Assembly (NCBI RefSeq): GCF_014648775.1
Contig: NZ_BMRT01000004.1
Coordinates: forward strand, 1 to 64,000
Length of the DNA stretch: 64,000 bases
Reading direction: 5' to 3'
DNA from: Streptomyces abikoensis
GTDB taxonomy: Bacteria > Actinomycetota > Actinomycetes > Streptomycetales > Streptomycetaceae
The notes under the pieces were generated by a model, which ran no database searches, was not told where the DNA came from, and was given only the letters and a program-made list of their open reading frames with translations. Positions 42,628 to 51,772 of this stretch are shown here, piece by piece. Within the stretch, counting starts at the first letter, position 1; each line of letters starts with the position of its first letter. The position numbers and the translations under genes are program-made.

Positions 42628-43365
42628 ATGACCGCCATGACGACCGGGGTACGCCGCAGGATGGGTGTCGAGCAGCGCCGCGAGCAACTGATCGCGGTCG
42701 CCCTCGACCTGTTCGGGCACCGCCCGCCCGACACCGTCTCCGTCGACGACATCGCCACCGCGGCCGGGATCTCCCGGCCGCTCGTCTATCACTACTTCCC
42801 CTGCAAGCAGAGCCTCTACGAGGCCGCGCTGCGCCACGCCGCCGACGAGCTGACCGCACGGCTCGCCGAGCCGTGCGAGGGTCCGTCCGGCGGCCGGCTG
42901 GCGCGGGTGATGCGCCGCTTCTTCGACTTCGTGGAGACCTACGGGCCGGCCTTCGCCGCCCTGCTGCGCGGCGGCCCGGCGATGGCGGGCACCGGCCCGT
43001 CCTGCGCGATGATCGACGGGGTGCGGCAGGCCGCGTACGGCCACCTGCTGACGCACCTGGGCGTCCGGGAGCCGTCCGCCCGGCTGGAGCTGCTGCTGCG
43101 CTCCTGGATCTCGCTGGCGGAGAGCACCGCGCTGCTGTGGCTGGACGGCCGCCGCGTCCCCCGCGCGGAGCTGGAGCGGCAACTGGTGCACGCCTTCGCG
43201 GCGCTCACCGCGGTGAGCGCCGCGTACGACGGGGAGACGGCGGCGGTGCTCGTCCGGGTCCTCGGGGACGAGCCCGTGGACGGGCCCTTCGTCCGGCTCA
43301 CGGCCCGGACCGGCGCGCCCGCCCCCGCCCTGCTCCCGGCCGGTATTACCGCGTCGCGTTCCTGA
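42628..43365 (+). CDS. TetR-family regulator
   Basis: The 245-residue protein has the N-terminal TetR HTH (RREQLIAVALDLFGHRPPDT, VDDIATAAGISRPLVYHYFP, residues 15-60) and an all-helical ligand-binding C-terminal domain. ATG 42628 is used; another ATG at 42637 (MTTGVRRRMG) is equally possible. No divergent partner gene is present, since the upstream neighbour reads in the same direction, so the target is unclear. Its 3' end overlaps the convergent pullulanase gene by 20 bases. Confidence 0.9.
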   Translation: MTAMTTGVRRRMGVEQRREQLIAVALDLFGHRPPDTVSVDDIATAAGISRPLVYHYFPCKQSLYEAALRHAADELTARLAEPCEGPSGGRLARVMRRFFDFVETYGPAFAALLRGGPAMAGTGPSCAMIDGVRQAAYGHLLTHLGVREPSARLELLLRSWISLAESTALLWLDGRRVPRAELERQLVHAFAALTAVSAAYDGETAAVLVRVLGDEPVDGPFVRLTARTGAPAPALLPAGITASRS

Positions 43366-45907
43366 AGACCGCGACCGTCCGGCCCGGCACGGTGAAGGTG
43401 CCCGTTCCGGTGGTGTAGGACGCGGACTTCACGACGGGGTCCGCGCCGTGCGCCTGCACCGGGTGGAGGCGGTAACCGGTGCCCGCGAGGGCCGGGACCG
43501 TCTGGGCGCGTTCCTGCGGGGTGGCGTTGAGGACGACGACCAGGTCGCCGAGGCGCATGGTGATGACGCCCGGCGTCTCGTCCCTGCCGGAGAGCGGGAA
43601 GGACAGCGCGGCCTGCACGGCCTCGGCGGTCGGCTGGCTGAACGCCTTCTCGGTGGTGCGGACGCGCAGCAGGTCGCGGTAGGCGGCCGAGGCCGCGGCG
43701 ATGGGCCCGCAGCCGGGCCGCAGGGCCGGGTCGGCCAGCAGCGGGCGGGCGTACGGCCACTTGGCGGCGTTGTCGGCGGCGGGCGGCAGGCCGCGGCCGA
43801 AGCCGTTGCCCTCGGCGCAGTTCCAGTGGATCGCGTTGAACCAGTCGCCGCTGTCGTAGGAGTTGCGGTCCAGGGACTTGGAGCGCAGCAGGTCCGTACC
43901 GGCCTGGGAGAGGGCCGGGCCCTGGGAGAGGGTGGCGGCGGCCAGGGCGACGACCTGGGCCCTGGCCCGGTCGTCGGGGGTGGTGGCCTGCGGCAGTTTG
44001 TAGGCGAGGGCGTCGTAGAGGGTCTCGTTGTCGTGGGCGTCGGCGTAGGACAGGGCGTCGCCGGGCGCGGCGGCGTATCCGGCGGGCTGACCGTTGTAGT
44101 CGACGTCGGCGCCGCGCACGGACCGGCCGGTGGTGTCGGTGAAGCGGTACGCGGCGAGGTTGCCGGTCAGGCCGACCTTGATCAGGTCCTGGGCGTGCAG
44201 CAGCCGGGCCCGCTGCTGCTCGGGCGTTCCGTTGGCGGGCGAGGCGTTGGGGTCGGTGAAGAGCCCGGAGGCGAAGCCCTGGACGCGGGGGTCGTCGTCG
44301 AAGGGACCGCCGCCGCGGATCGCGTCGCGGGAGCGGTCGGAGAAGGTGGCGATGCCGGTGCCGGCCATGTTCTTCTGCGTGGCCTGGACGAAACGGGCGT
44401 CGTTGGCGACCTCTCCGAAGTTCCAGCCCTCCCCGTAGAGGATCACGGACTTGCCGTCGACGCCGTCCTTCGCGGGCGTGAGGGCGTCGAGGGCCGCGCG
44501 CACGGCGAGGATGTTGGCCTTGGGGTGGTGCCCCATCAGGTCGAAGCGGAAGCCGTCGACCTTGTACTCCTTCGCCCAGGTGACGACCGAGTCGACGACG
44601 AGCTTGCCCATCATGGCGTGCTCGGGCGCGGTGTTGGCGCAGCACGTGGAGGTGGCGACGGAGCCGTCGTCGAGGAGCCGGTGGTAGTAGCCGGGCACGA
44701 TCCGGTCGAGGACGGACCGCTCGTCCTGGCCGGAGGCGGCGGTGTGGTTGTAGACGACGTCCATGACCGTGCGCAGCCCGGCACCCGCGAGCCCCTGCAC
44801 CATCCGCCGGAACTCGGCCGTGCGCCGGGGCCCGTCGGGGTCGGAGGCGTAGGAGCCCTCGGGGACGGTGTAGTGCAGCGGGTCGTAGCCCCAGTTGTAG
44901 GCGTCGCGGGCGGCGGTGCGGGCGACGCACTTCTGCTGCTCTTCGGAGTCGGCGGGGAAGGCGGCCAGGTCGCAGGGCGGGGTGGCCCGGTCGGCGCGGA
45001 GTTCGGGGACGGTCGCGAAGTCGAAGACGGGCAGGAGGTGGACGTAGGAGGTCCCGGCGTCGGCGAGGGACTTGAGGTGGCGCATGCCGGGCGAGGCGGG
45101 ATCGGTGAAGGCGAGGTAGTCGCCGCGCGGGGAGAAGTCCCGGACGTGGAGCTCCTGTATGCGGGCGTCCCGGAAGGGGACGGGTCCGGGCTTGCGCAGG
45201 TGCGCCCAGCCGGGCGGGGCGAGGGCGGGAGCCGACAGGTCGGTGACCAGGCTGCGGGACGAGCCGGCGGTGAGGGCGGTGGAGTACGGGTCGGTGACGT
45301 GGTTGACGACGGTCTCGCGGAGGGTCGGGGCGTAGACGGTGACGGCGTAGCGGTAGGGCTTGCCGGCCCAGGAGCGGGGCCCGGTGGCGCTCCAGACGCC
45401 GCTGGCGGCGTCGCGGCGCATGGGGAGCGTACGGCCGTCGAGCTCGAGCGCCACGGTCTTCGCCGTGGGCGCCCAGACGGAGAGGGTGGGCCGGCCGTCC
45501 CGGAAGACGGGGCCCAGGCGGGCCTTGGTGGCGGCGGGGGCGTAGAGGTCGTCCAGGACGCCGGGGATCTGGACGCCGGTGCGGACGCCGTCGTCCGTTT
45601 CGGCGGTGAGGGGGCCGCGGAGCGCGGAGCGCACCTGTTCCGGGGTCGCCTCGACGTGGAACGCGTCGTAGCCGGCGTAGGCGGCGCCGAGCCCGCCGGG
45701 CCGGGGGGTGAGCGTGAACGTTCCGCGTTCGTGGACGAGGCGGTGGGGGCGGGTGGGGTCGCCGAGGTTCTTGGGCCAGGCGACGGTTCGGCTGTCGAGC
45801 CACTGGACGCGGGCGTCGGGTTTCTGCGGGGCGGGCGGTTCGGCGTGCGCCGGGGCCGATCCCAGGAGGGGTAACAGGGCCGTGATGACGACGGCCAGGC
45901 GTCTCAT
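43346..45907 (-). CDS. pulA: Secreted pullulanase (alpha-1,6-glucosidase, GH13)
   Basis: The 853-residue enzyme debranches alpha-1,6 links of pullulan and starch. It has a signal peptide (residues 1-25, cleavage after APAHA), an N-terminal carbohydrate-binding part, a CBM48-like segment ([19 protein letters not shown]) and a GH13 barrel. The pullulanase signature [10 protein letters not shown] is present, with catalytic Asp in [11 protein letters not shown] (near 455), Glu in LYGEGWNFG (near 492) and transition-state Asp in [13 protein letters not shown] 45907 follows GGAGCACC. It is encoded with the maltose cluster on the same strand, and a terminator-like hairpin lies 34 bases upstream. Confidence 0.93.
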   Translation of the reverse strand: MRRLAVVITALLPLLGSAPAHAEPPAPQKPDARVQWLDSRTVAWPKNLGDPTRPHRLVHERGTFTLTPRPGGLGAAYAGYDAFHVEATPEQVRSALRGPLTAETDDGVRTGVQIPGVLDDLYAPAATKARLGPVFRDGRPTLSVWAPTAKTVALELDGRTLPMRRDAASGVWSATGPRSWAGKPYRYAVTVYAPTLRETVVNHVTDPYSTALTAGSSRSLVTDLSAPALAPPGWAHLRKPGPVPFRDARIQELHVRDFSPRGDYLAFTDPASPGMRHLKSLADAGTSYVHLLPVFDFATVPELRADRATPPCDLAAFPADSEEQQKCVARTAARDAYNWGYDPLHYTVPEGSYASDPDGPRRTAEFRRMVQGLAGAGLRTVMDVVYNHTAASGQDERSVLDRIVPGYYHRLLDDGSVATSTCCANTAPEHAMMGKLVVDSVVTWAKEYKVDGFRFDLMGHHPKANILAVRAALDALTPAKDGVDGKSVILYGEGWNFGEVANDARFVQATQKNMAGTGIATFSDRSRDAIRGGGPFDDDPRVQGFASGLFTDPNASPANGTPEQQRARLLHAQDLIKVGLTGNLAAYRFTDTTGRSVRGADVDYNGQPAGYAAAPGDALSYADAHDNETLYDALAYKLPQATTPDDRARAQVVALAAATLSQGPALSQAGTDLLRSKSLDRNSYDSGDWFNAIHWNCAEGNGFGRGLPPAADNAAKWPYARPLLADPALRPGCGPIAAASAAYRDLLRVRTTEKAFSQPTAEAVQAALSFPLSGRDETPGVITMRLGDLVVVLNATPQERAQTVPALAGTGYRLHPVQAHGADPVVKSASYTTGTGTFTVPGRTVAVFRNATR

Positions 45908-45937
45908 GGAAGGGTGCTCCTTCGGTTCGGAGGTACG

Positions 45938-45967
45938 AAAAGAGTCCCCGGGGGACCCGGGGACTCT
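45938..45967 (-). terminator. Terminator hairpin between the PAP2 and pullulanase genes
   Basis: An 11-bp perfect stem (45941-45951 with 45957-45967) and a five-base loop are followed, in the leftward direction, by TTTT. It terminates the PAP2 transcript, but because only 30 bases remain before the pullulanase ATG it must lie within the pullulanase leader too. Confidence 0.65.
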
Positions 45968-46064
45968 GAGCGGTACGTCTTGTGCCAGCGCTTCGCCCCA
46001 CTCCCCCAGAGCCCGAATGGCGAATTGCGCTGACCTGGTGGGCAAGCGGGCGGGCGCCGATTCC

Positions 46065-47060
46065 CTAGCGCACCCGTTCCGTCGTGCGGGTGCGCCGCCC
46101 GCCCGGGGCCACCGGTTCCGGGCGGGACGGGGCCCGGCGGCGTTGCCTCGGCGCCCGGCCGGCGGGGTTGCCCGTGCCCGGACCGCTCGGTCCAGCGTCC
46201 CGCCGGTCGTCCTTGATCGCCACATGACGGGGCAGCCGGTGCGGCAGCGCCCCGAACCACACCCGGGACAGGGTGAGGCCGAGTGCCAGGCAGAGCAGGC
46301 CGCCCACCGCGTCCAGCCAGAAGTGGTTGGCGGTCGACACGATCACCACCAGCGTAGCCACCGGGTAGAGCACCCCCAGCACCCGTACCCACACCGGCCG
46401 CGCCAGCGACGCAATGACGACGCCGCACCAGGTCGACCAGCCGATGTGCATCGAGGGCATCGCCGCGTACTGGTTGGAGACGTCCGCGAGGTTGCCCGAG
46501 GCCATCGAGCCCCAGGTGTGGTGGACGACGACCGTGTCGACGAAGCCGAGGTCCTCCATCAGCCGCGGCGGGGCGAGCGGATACAGGTAGTAGCCGAGCA
46601 GGGCCACACCCGTGGTGGCGAACAACGCCAGCCGGGCCGCCGCGTACCGCCCGGGGTGCCAGCGGTAGAGCCAGACCAGCACCCCGACGGTCAGGACGAA
46701 GTGGAGCGTCGCATAGTAGTAGTTCATGCCCACGATCAGCCACGTCACCGAGTTCACGGCCCGGTTGACCGTGTGCTCCACGGCGATGTGGAGGCTCTGC
46801 TCGGCCTGCCAGATCCAGTCGGCGTTGCGCAGCGCGGCGGCTCTCTGCTCCGGCACGGCGTTGCGGACGAGCGAGTACGTCCAGTAACTCACCGCGATCA
46901 GCAGTACCTCGAACCACAGGCGTGGGCGCCGTGGCGCACGGGGCCGCCGCAGCCGGAAGCGGTTCGTCCGCGGCCGGACCGCGCCCGTCGCGCCACCCGC
47001 CTCGGTGGGTGGCGCGGCGGCCGTGCGGCCTTCCAGGGTCTTTGCTGTCGCTTCACCCAT
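46065..47060 (-). CDS. PAP2-superfamily membrane phosphatase / inositol-phosphorylceramide-synthase-like protein
   Basis: The 331-residue protein has about six membrane helices (residues ~65-270). The PAP2_3 motifs are AAMPSMHIGWSTW (catalytic His region) and STANHFWLDAVGG (second His/Asp). This subfamily includes inositol phosphotransferases and lipid phosphatases. Both termini are disordered and basic. I use ATG 47060 (MGEATAKTLEG); the site lacks a clear ribosome-binding sequence, and an in-frame GTG at 47117 is an alternative. It sits between the pullulanase and malR without obvious functional link. Confidence 0.82.
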   Translation of the reverse strand: MGEATAKTLEGRTAAAPPTEAGGATGAVRPRTNRFRLRRPRAPRRPRLWFEVLLIAVSYWTYSLVRNAVPEQRAAALRNADWIWQAEQSLHIAVEHTVNRAVNSVTWLIVGMNYYYATLHFVLTVGVLVWLYRWHPGRYAAARLALFATTGVALLGYYLYPLAPPRLMEDLGFVDTVVVHHTWGSMASGNLADVSNQYAAMPSMHIGWSTWCGVVIASLARPVWVRVLGVLYPVATLVVIVSTANHFWLDAVGGLLCLALGLTLSRVWFGALPHRLPRHVAIKDDRRDAGPSGPGTGNPAGRAPRQRRRAPSRPEPVAPGGRRTRTTERVR

Positions 47061-47177
47061 AGGGAAAGAGTCTGCCAGATAGCCGTCGACGGCAGATCGG
47101 CACCCGGTCCGGTTCACGCCACCTACACCCCGGTTCGTCCTCCTTCGGGCGGCCCGTGCCGGGCGCCTGTACGAGGG

Positions 47178-48203
47178 TTACGTACGCGCTCCCGGCGCCG
47201 AGGCCGTGGAGCCCCTGACGACCAGTTCGGGCAGGAAGACGAACTCGCCGTACGGCGCGGGCGTCCCGCCGACCTCCTCCAGCAACGCGCGCACCGCGGC
47301 CTGACCCATCGACTGGACCGGCTGCCGGATCGTGGTCAGCGGCGGATCGGTGAACGCGATGAGCGGCGAGTCGTCGAAGCCCACCACCGAGATGTCGCGC
47401 GGGACTTCGAGACCGTGCTGCCGTGCCGCCCGGACCACCCCCAGCGCCATCATGTCGCTGGCGCACACCACCGCCGTGCACCCCCGGTCGATCAACGCGG
47501 CGGCCGCCGCCTGACCACCCTCAAGAGTGAACAGCGAATGCTGGATCAGCTCCTCGGCCTCTTCCCGGCCCATCGAGAGCTGCTCCCGCATGCTGTCCAG
47601 GAAGCCCTCGATCTTCCGCTGCACGGGAACGTACCTGCGGGGCCCGAGGGCCAGTCCTATCCGGCGGTGGCCCAGTGCGGCCAAATGGGTGACGGCCAGC
47701 TGTACCGCGGCCCGGTCGTCGGGGGAGACGAAGGGCGCCCGGACCTCCGCCGAGAAGCCGTTGATCAGCACGAACGGCACGCCCTGGGCGCGCAGCCGGG
47801 CGTAGCGCTGCATGTCCGCCGAGGTGTCCGCGTGGAGTCCGGAGACATAGATGATCCCGGCGACGCCCCGGTCGACGAGCATCTCCGTGAGCTCGTCCTC
47901 CGTGGAGCCGCCCGGCGTCTGGGTCGCCAGCACCGGCGTATAGCCCTGACGGGTCAGCGCCTGCCCTATGACCTGCGCGAACGCCGGAAAGATGGGATTG
48001 TCCAGCTCCGGGGTGATCAGTCCCACCAGACCCGCGCTGCGCTGCCGCAGCCGTACCGGCCGTTCGTAGCCGAGCACGTCGAGCGCGGCCAGCACTCCCT
48101 CGCGGGTGGAGGCGGCGACCCCCGGCTTTCCGTTGAGGACGCGGCTGACGGTTGCTTCGCTGACACCCGCCTGGGCTGCGATGTCGGAGAGCCGGGCGGT
48201 CAC
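47178..48203 (-). CDS. malR: LacI/GalR-family repressor of maltose genes
   Basis: The 341-residue repressor has the N-terminal LacI HTH (RLSDIAAQAGVSEATVSRVL, hinge LNGKPGVAASTREGVLAALD) and a periplasmic-binding-protein-like ligand domain (LVGLITPELDNPIFPAFAQV, SVVGFDDSPLIAFTDPPLTT). From memory the sequence is close to MalR/Reg1 of S. coelicolor/S. lividans, which represses malEFG and amylase genes. I use the GTG at 48203 (VTARLSDIAAQ), matching the family start; ATG 48227 (MRPVQSPP) is an alternative. It is 25 bases downstream of the alpha-glucosidase gene, as the last gene of the cluster. Confidence 0.9.
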   Translation of the reverse strand: MTARLSDIAAQAGVSEATVSRVLNGKPGVAASTREGVLAALDVLGYERPVRLRQRSAGLVGLITPELDNPIFPAFAQVIGQALTRQGYTPVLATQTPGGSTEDELTEMLVDRGVAGIIYVSGLHADTSADMQRYARLRAQGVPFVLINGFSAEVRAPFVSPDDRAAVQLAVTHLAALGHRRIGLALGPRRYVPVQRKIEGFLDSMREQLSMGREEAEELIQHSLFTLEGGQAAAAALIDRGCTAVVCASDMMALGVVRAARQHGLEVPRDISVVGFDDSPLIAFTDPPLTTIRQPVQSMGQAAVRALLEEVGGTPAPYGEFVFLPELVVRGSTASAPGART

Positions 48204-48228
48204 AGGAGGTGACTGTACCGGTCGCATG

Positions 48229-49899
48229 TCAGACTGCCCACCACACGCATGAGTCCGAGGGGATCCGCACCGTACCGCCCGTGCAGCGACCTTCCGGGAT
48301 GGAGATGGCCAGGGCAGTGCTCGCCAGTACCGGGCGGCCCGGCACCGGCAGGGTCACCTCGTCGCCGAGCGTGTTGAGCGTGCACACGAAGCCCGGCCGG
48401 GAGAACATCAGCACCCCCTCGGGGGCGTCCAGCCAGGTCATCTCCCCGTCGCCCAGCCCCGGCAGCTCCCGTCGCACGGCCAGCGCCGAGCGGTAGAGCT
48501 CCAGCGTCGAGCGGGGGTCCCCCGACTGCGCCTCGACCGACAGCTCCGCCCACGCCGCGGGCTGCGGCAGCCAGCTGCCGCCGGGCCCGAAGCCGTACGG
48601 GGCCTCCTCGCCCGACCACGGCAGCGGCACCCGGCAGCCGTCGCGCAGCCCGTCCTGGCCGTCGCCCCGGAAGAACGCCGGGTCCTGGCGCACCTCGTCG
48701 GGCAGCTCCACGACCTCCGGCAGCCCCAGCTCCTCACCCTGGTAGACGTAGGCCGAGCCCGGCAGCGCCAGCATCAGCAGCGCCGCCGCCCGCGCCCGCC
48801 GCAGCCCCAGGCCGGTGTCGCCGGAGCCGTAGCGCGTGGGGTGCCGCACCACGTCGTGGTTGGACAGCACCCAGGTGGTGGGCGCCCCCACCGAACGCGT
48901 CGCCTCCAGCGACGCGTCGATCACCGTCCGCATCTGACCGGCGTCCCAGTCGCAGGTGAGGAACTGGAAGTTGAACGCCTGGTGGAGCTCGTCCGGCCGG
49001 ACGTACAGCGCGAGCCGCTCCGACGTCGGCGCCCACGCCTCCGCCACCCCGATCCGCTCGCCCGGGTAGGAGTCCAGCAGCCGCCGCCAGTCGCGGTGGA
49101 TCTCGTGCACCCCGTCCTGGTCGAAGAACGGCAGCACCTGCGCGCCGATCAGCTTGGCCTGCTCGGTGCGGCCGATGTCCGGCAGTCCCGGCGCCTTGAC
49201 CATGCCGTGCGCCACGTCGATGCGGAAGCCGTCCACGCCCAGGTCCAGCCAGAACCGCAGCACGGACGCGAACTCCTCGCGCACCTCCGGGTTCTCCCAG
49301 TTGAGGTCCGGCTGCTCGGACGCGAACAGGTGGAGGTACCACTCGCCCGGGGTGCCGTCCGGACCGGTCGTCCGGGTCCAGGCCGGGCCGCCGAAGACGG
49401 ACTCCCAGTCGTTCGGCGGGAGTTCCCCGGCCGCGCCCCGGCCCGGCCGGAAGTGGTAGCGCTCGCGGGCCGTCCCCCCCGGGCGGTCCGCGAGCGCCTC
49501 CTCGAACCAGGCGTGCCGGTCCGACGTGTGGTTGGGCACGATGTCGACGATCACCCGCAGGCCCAGCCGGTGCGCCTCCCGCACCAGGTCGTCCGCGTCC
49601 GACAGCTGCCCGAACAGCGGGTCCACGGCCCGGTAGTCCGCGACGTCGTAGCCCCCGTCCGCCTGCGGCGAGGCGTAGAACGGCGTCAGCCACAGCGCGT
49701 CCACGCCCAGTCCCGCCAGGTACGGCAGCCGCTCGCGGATCCCGCGCAGGTCGCCGATGCCGTCGCCGTCGCTGTCGGCGAACGAGCGCACGTACACCTG
49801 GTAGATGACGGCGCTGCGCCACCAGCCGTCCGCCGCCCGCGCGGCGTCGGCGTCGGCGTGGGCGTCCGGGCGGACGGAGGGCGCGAGGTCCTGGGTCAT
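48229..49899 (-). CDS. GH13 alpha-glucosidase (cytosolic)
   Basis: The 556-residue enzyme lacks a signal peptide and so acts inside the cell on imported maltodextrins. It has the GH13 opening WWRSAVIYQVYVRSFADSDG, DIVPNHTSDRH, the nucleophile Asp in GVDGFRIDVAHGMVK (near 228), acid Glu in IGVAEAWAP (near 285) and Asp in LSNHDVVRHPTR. QVYVRSF and GDGIGDLRGI are typical of oligo-1,6/alpha-glucosidases. It lies 76 bases after malG on the same strand, so it is in the mal operon. Confidence 0.92.
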   Translation of the reverse strand: MTQDLAPSVRPDAHADADAARAADGWWRSAVIYQVYVRSFADSDGDGIGDLRGIRERLPYLAGLGVDALWLTPFYASPQADGGYDVADYRAVDPLFGQLSDADDLVREAHRLGLRVIVDIVPNHTSDRHAWFEEALADRPGGTARERYHFRPGRGAAGELPPNDWESVFGGPAWTRTTGPDGTPGEWYLHLFASEQPDLNWENPEVREEFASVLRFWLDLGVDGFRIDVAHGMVKAPGLPDIGRTEQAKLIGAQVLPFFDQDGVHEIHRDWRRLLDSYPGERIGVAEAWAPTSERLALYVRPDELHQAFNFQFLTCDWDAGQMRTVIDASLEATRSVGAPTTWVLSNHDVVRHPTRYGSGDTGLGLRRARAAALLMLALPGSAYVYQGEELGLPEVVELPDEVRQDPAFFRGDGQDGLRDGCRVPLPWSGEEAPYGFGPGGSWLPQPAAWAELSVEAQSGDPRSTLELYRSALAVRRELPGLGDGEMTWLDAPEGVLMFSRPGFVCTLNTLGDEVTLPVPGRPVLASTALAISIPEGRCTGGTVRIPSDSCVWWAV

Positions 49900-49975
49900 G
49901 TACGTCCTATCGGTTCGTAGGGTCGCTGTCGGTTCGGGGTGCGTCGCTACATGGGCCGGCCGTCGGGCCGAGGGG

Positions 49976-50824
49976 TCAGCCCTTGGTGCCGCCCGAGGTG
50001 AGCCCGGCGACCAGGTGCCGCTGGGCGAGGAAGAAGACCACGCCGGCGGGGACGGTGATGAGCACGGCCGCCGCCGTCATCAGCCCCCACTCGGCCTTCT
50101 GCTGGCCCACGAAGGTCTGCAGGCCCACGGCGAGCGTGTAGTGCTCCTCGCTGCTCATGAACTGGGAGGCGAAGGCGACCTCGCCCCAGGCCGTGATGAA
50201 GGAGTAGAACGCGGTGACGGCCAGCCCCGGCCGGGCCAGCGGCACGATCAGCCGCCAGAACGTGCCGAAGGGCGTCAGCCCGTCCACCCGGCCCGCCTCG
50301 TCGATCTCGGCGGGGATCGTGTCGAAGTAGCCCTTGAGCATCCACGCGCAGAACGGCACCGAGATCGAGCAGTAGGTGACGATCAGGCCGGTGTAGGAGT
50401 CGAGGAGCTCCAGCTGCCCGAGGAGGTTGTAGAGCGGCACGATCAGCACCGCCATCGGGAACATCTGCACGACGAGGAACGTCCACATCAGCGGCCGGTG
50501 GCCGGGGAAGCGCATCCGCGAGACCGCGTACCCCGCGCTCGCCGCGACCAGCACGCCCAGGACGGTCGCCCCGAGGGCGACGACCACGGAGTTGCCGAAC
50601 CACGTCAGGAACTTCGTCTCGCCCAGCACATGGGTGTAGTTGTCCAGGCTGAAGCCCACGAACCGGGTGGGCTCCTGCCAGCCGTCGCGGCCGCGCAGCG
50701 AGACGAAGACGACGAACAGGACGGGGAACAGCGCCACGGCCGAGGCGGCGATCAGCGCGGTGTGCAGCCCGGCCGAGGCCGCCCGGGAGCGCTCGCCGCG
50801 GGGGCGGGGGGTGGTGCTCGTCAT
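49976..50824 (-). CDS. malG: Maltose/maltodextrin ABC transporter permease MalG
   Basis: The 282-residue permease has six membrane helices and the cytosolic EAA loop (EIDEAGRVDGLTPFGTFWRL) that contacts the ATPase. Its ATG at 50824 overlaps the malF stop by four bases (ATGA), which couples translation. It pairs with MalF to form the channel that receives maltodextrins from MalE. No ATPase gene occurs in the cluster; in Streptomyces the shared MsiK ATPase energises such importers (known from the literature). Confidence 0.94.
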   Translation of the reverse strand: MTSTTPRPRGERSRAASAGLHTALIAASAVALFPVLFVVFVSLRGRDGWQEPTRFVGFSLDNYTHVLGETKFLTWFGNSVVVALGATVLGVLVAASAGYAVSRMRFPGHRPLMWTFLVVQMFPMAVLIVPLYNLLGQLELLDSYTGLIVTYCSISVPFCAWMLKGYFDTIPAEIDEAGRVDGLTPFGTFWRLIVPLARPGLAVTAFYSFITAWGEVAFASQFMSSEEHYTLAVGLQTFVGQQKAEWGLMTAAAVLITVPAGVVFFLAQRHLVAGLTSGGTKG

Positions 50825-51765
50825 CGCGAGGCCTCCTGTCGGGCGAGCGTCCGGCGGTAGAAGACGGCGAAGACCAGGAGGAGGGAGAGGATGAGGATCC
50901 CGTAGGTCGCCGAGCCCGCGTAGTCGCGGATGCCCTGGAAGGCGAGCCGGTAGGAGTACGTCACCAGGATCTCGCTGTCCGAACTGGCCCCCGCGCCGAT
51001 CAGCAGGTAGATCACCTGGAACATGTTGAACGTCCAGATGACGCCGAGCAGGATCACCGTCCCGCTCACCTCCCGCAGCCCCGGCAGCGTCACGTGCCGG
51101 AACCGCTGCCACGGCGAGGCGCCGTCCATCTCGGCCGCCTCGTGGAGCTCGGCGGGGATCGACTGCAGCCCGCCCAGGATGGCCACCATCATGAACGGCA
51201 CGCCCAGCCAGACGTTGACGGCGACCGCCGAGACCTTCTGCAGGAAGCTGTCGCCGAGCCAGTCCACCGGGTCCAGGCCCAGCGTGGTCATGAAGGAGTT
51301 GAGGACGCCGTACTTCTCGTTGAACATCAGCCGCCAGGAGAACGTGGCGACGAACGCGGGCACCGCCCACGGCAGCACCAGCAGCACCCGGTACAGCGTC
51401 CGGAACCGCATCTGCCGGTTGAGCAGCAGCGCCAGCCCCAGGCCGATCGTGTAGTGGAGCACCACACAGGACGCCGTCCACACGACCGTCCAGCCCAGCC
51501 GCGAGTAGAAGTGGCCCTCCTGGCCGGAGAGCACCTTCCAGTAGTTGTCGAGGCCGACGAACTGGTAGCTCGACGGGATGTGGTTGACGCCGATCGTCCG
51601 GCCGATGTTGGCCTCGTTGGCGTCGGTGAAGGACAGGTAGATGCCCCGTCCCAACGGATACCCGACGAGGACCGCCAGGACGATGACGACAGGCAGCACC
51701 ATCGCCCACGCGTACCAGTGCGTGCCGAAGGAGCGCTTGACCCGGGTGACGACTGTGGCAGCCAT
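50821..51765 (-). CDS. malF: Maltose/maltodextrin ABC transporter permease MalF
   Basis: The 314-residue permease has six membrane helices and the EAA loop (ELHEAAEMDGASPWQRFRHV). It lacks the long periplasmic domain of E. coli MalF, which is normal for Gram-positive homologues. Its ATG follows malE by seven bases, and its stop overlaps malG. It forms the heterodimeric permease with MalG. Confidence 0.94.
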   Translation of the reverse strand: MAATVVTRVKRSFGTHWYAWAMVLPVVIVLAVLVGYPLGRGIYLSFTDANEANIGRTIGVNHIPSSYQFVGLDNYWKVLSGQEGHFYSRLGWTVVWTASCVVLHYTIGLGLALLLNRQMRFRTLYRVLLVLPWAVPAFVATFSWRLMFNEKYGVLNSFMTTLGLDPVDWLGDSFLQKVSAVAVNVWLGVPFMMVAILGGLQSIPAELHEAAEMDGASPWQRFRHVTLPGLREVSGTVILLGVIWTFNMFQVIYLLIGAGASSDSEILVTYSYRLAFQGIRDYAGSATYGILILSLLLVFAVFYRRTLARQEASR

Positions 51766-51772
51766 GGGGGTC

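Noticed and set aside
47111-47140. PHO-box-like repeat GTTCACG-CTACACC before the PAP2 gene
   Set aside because: Only the first unit matches the consensus well, the second has about four of seven bases, and it lies on the opposite strand to the gene.
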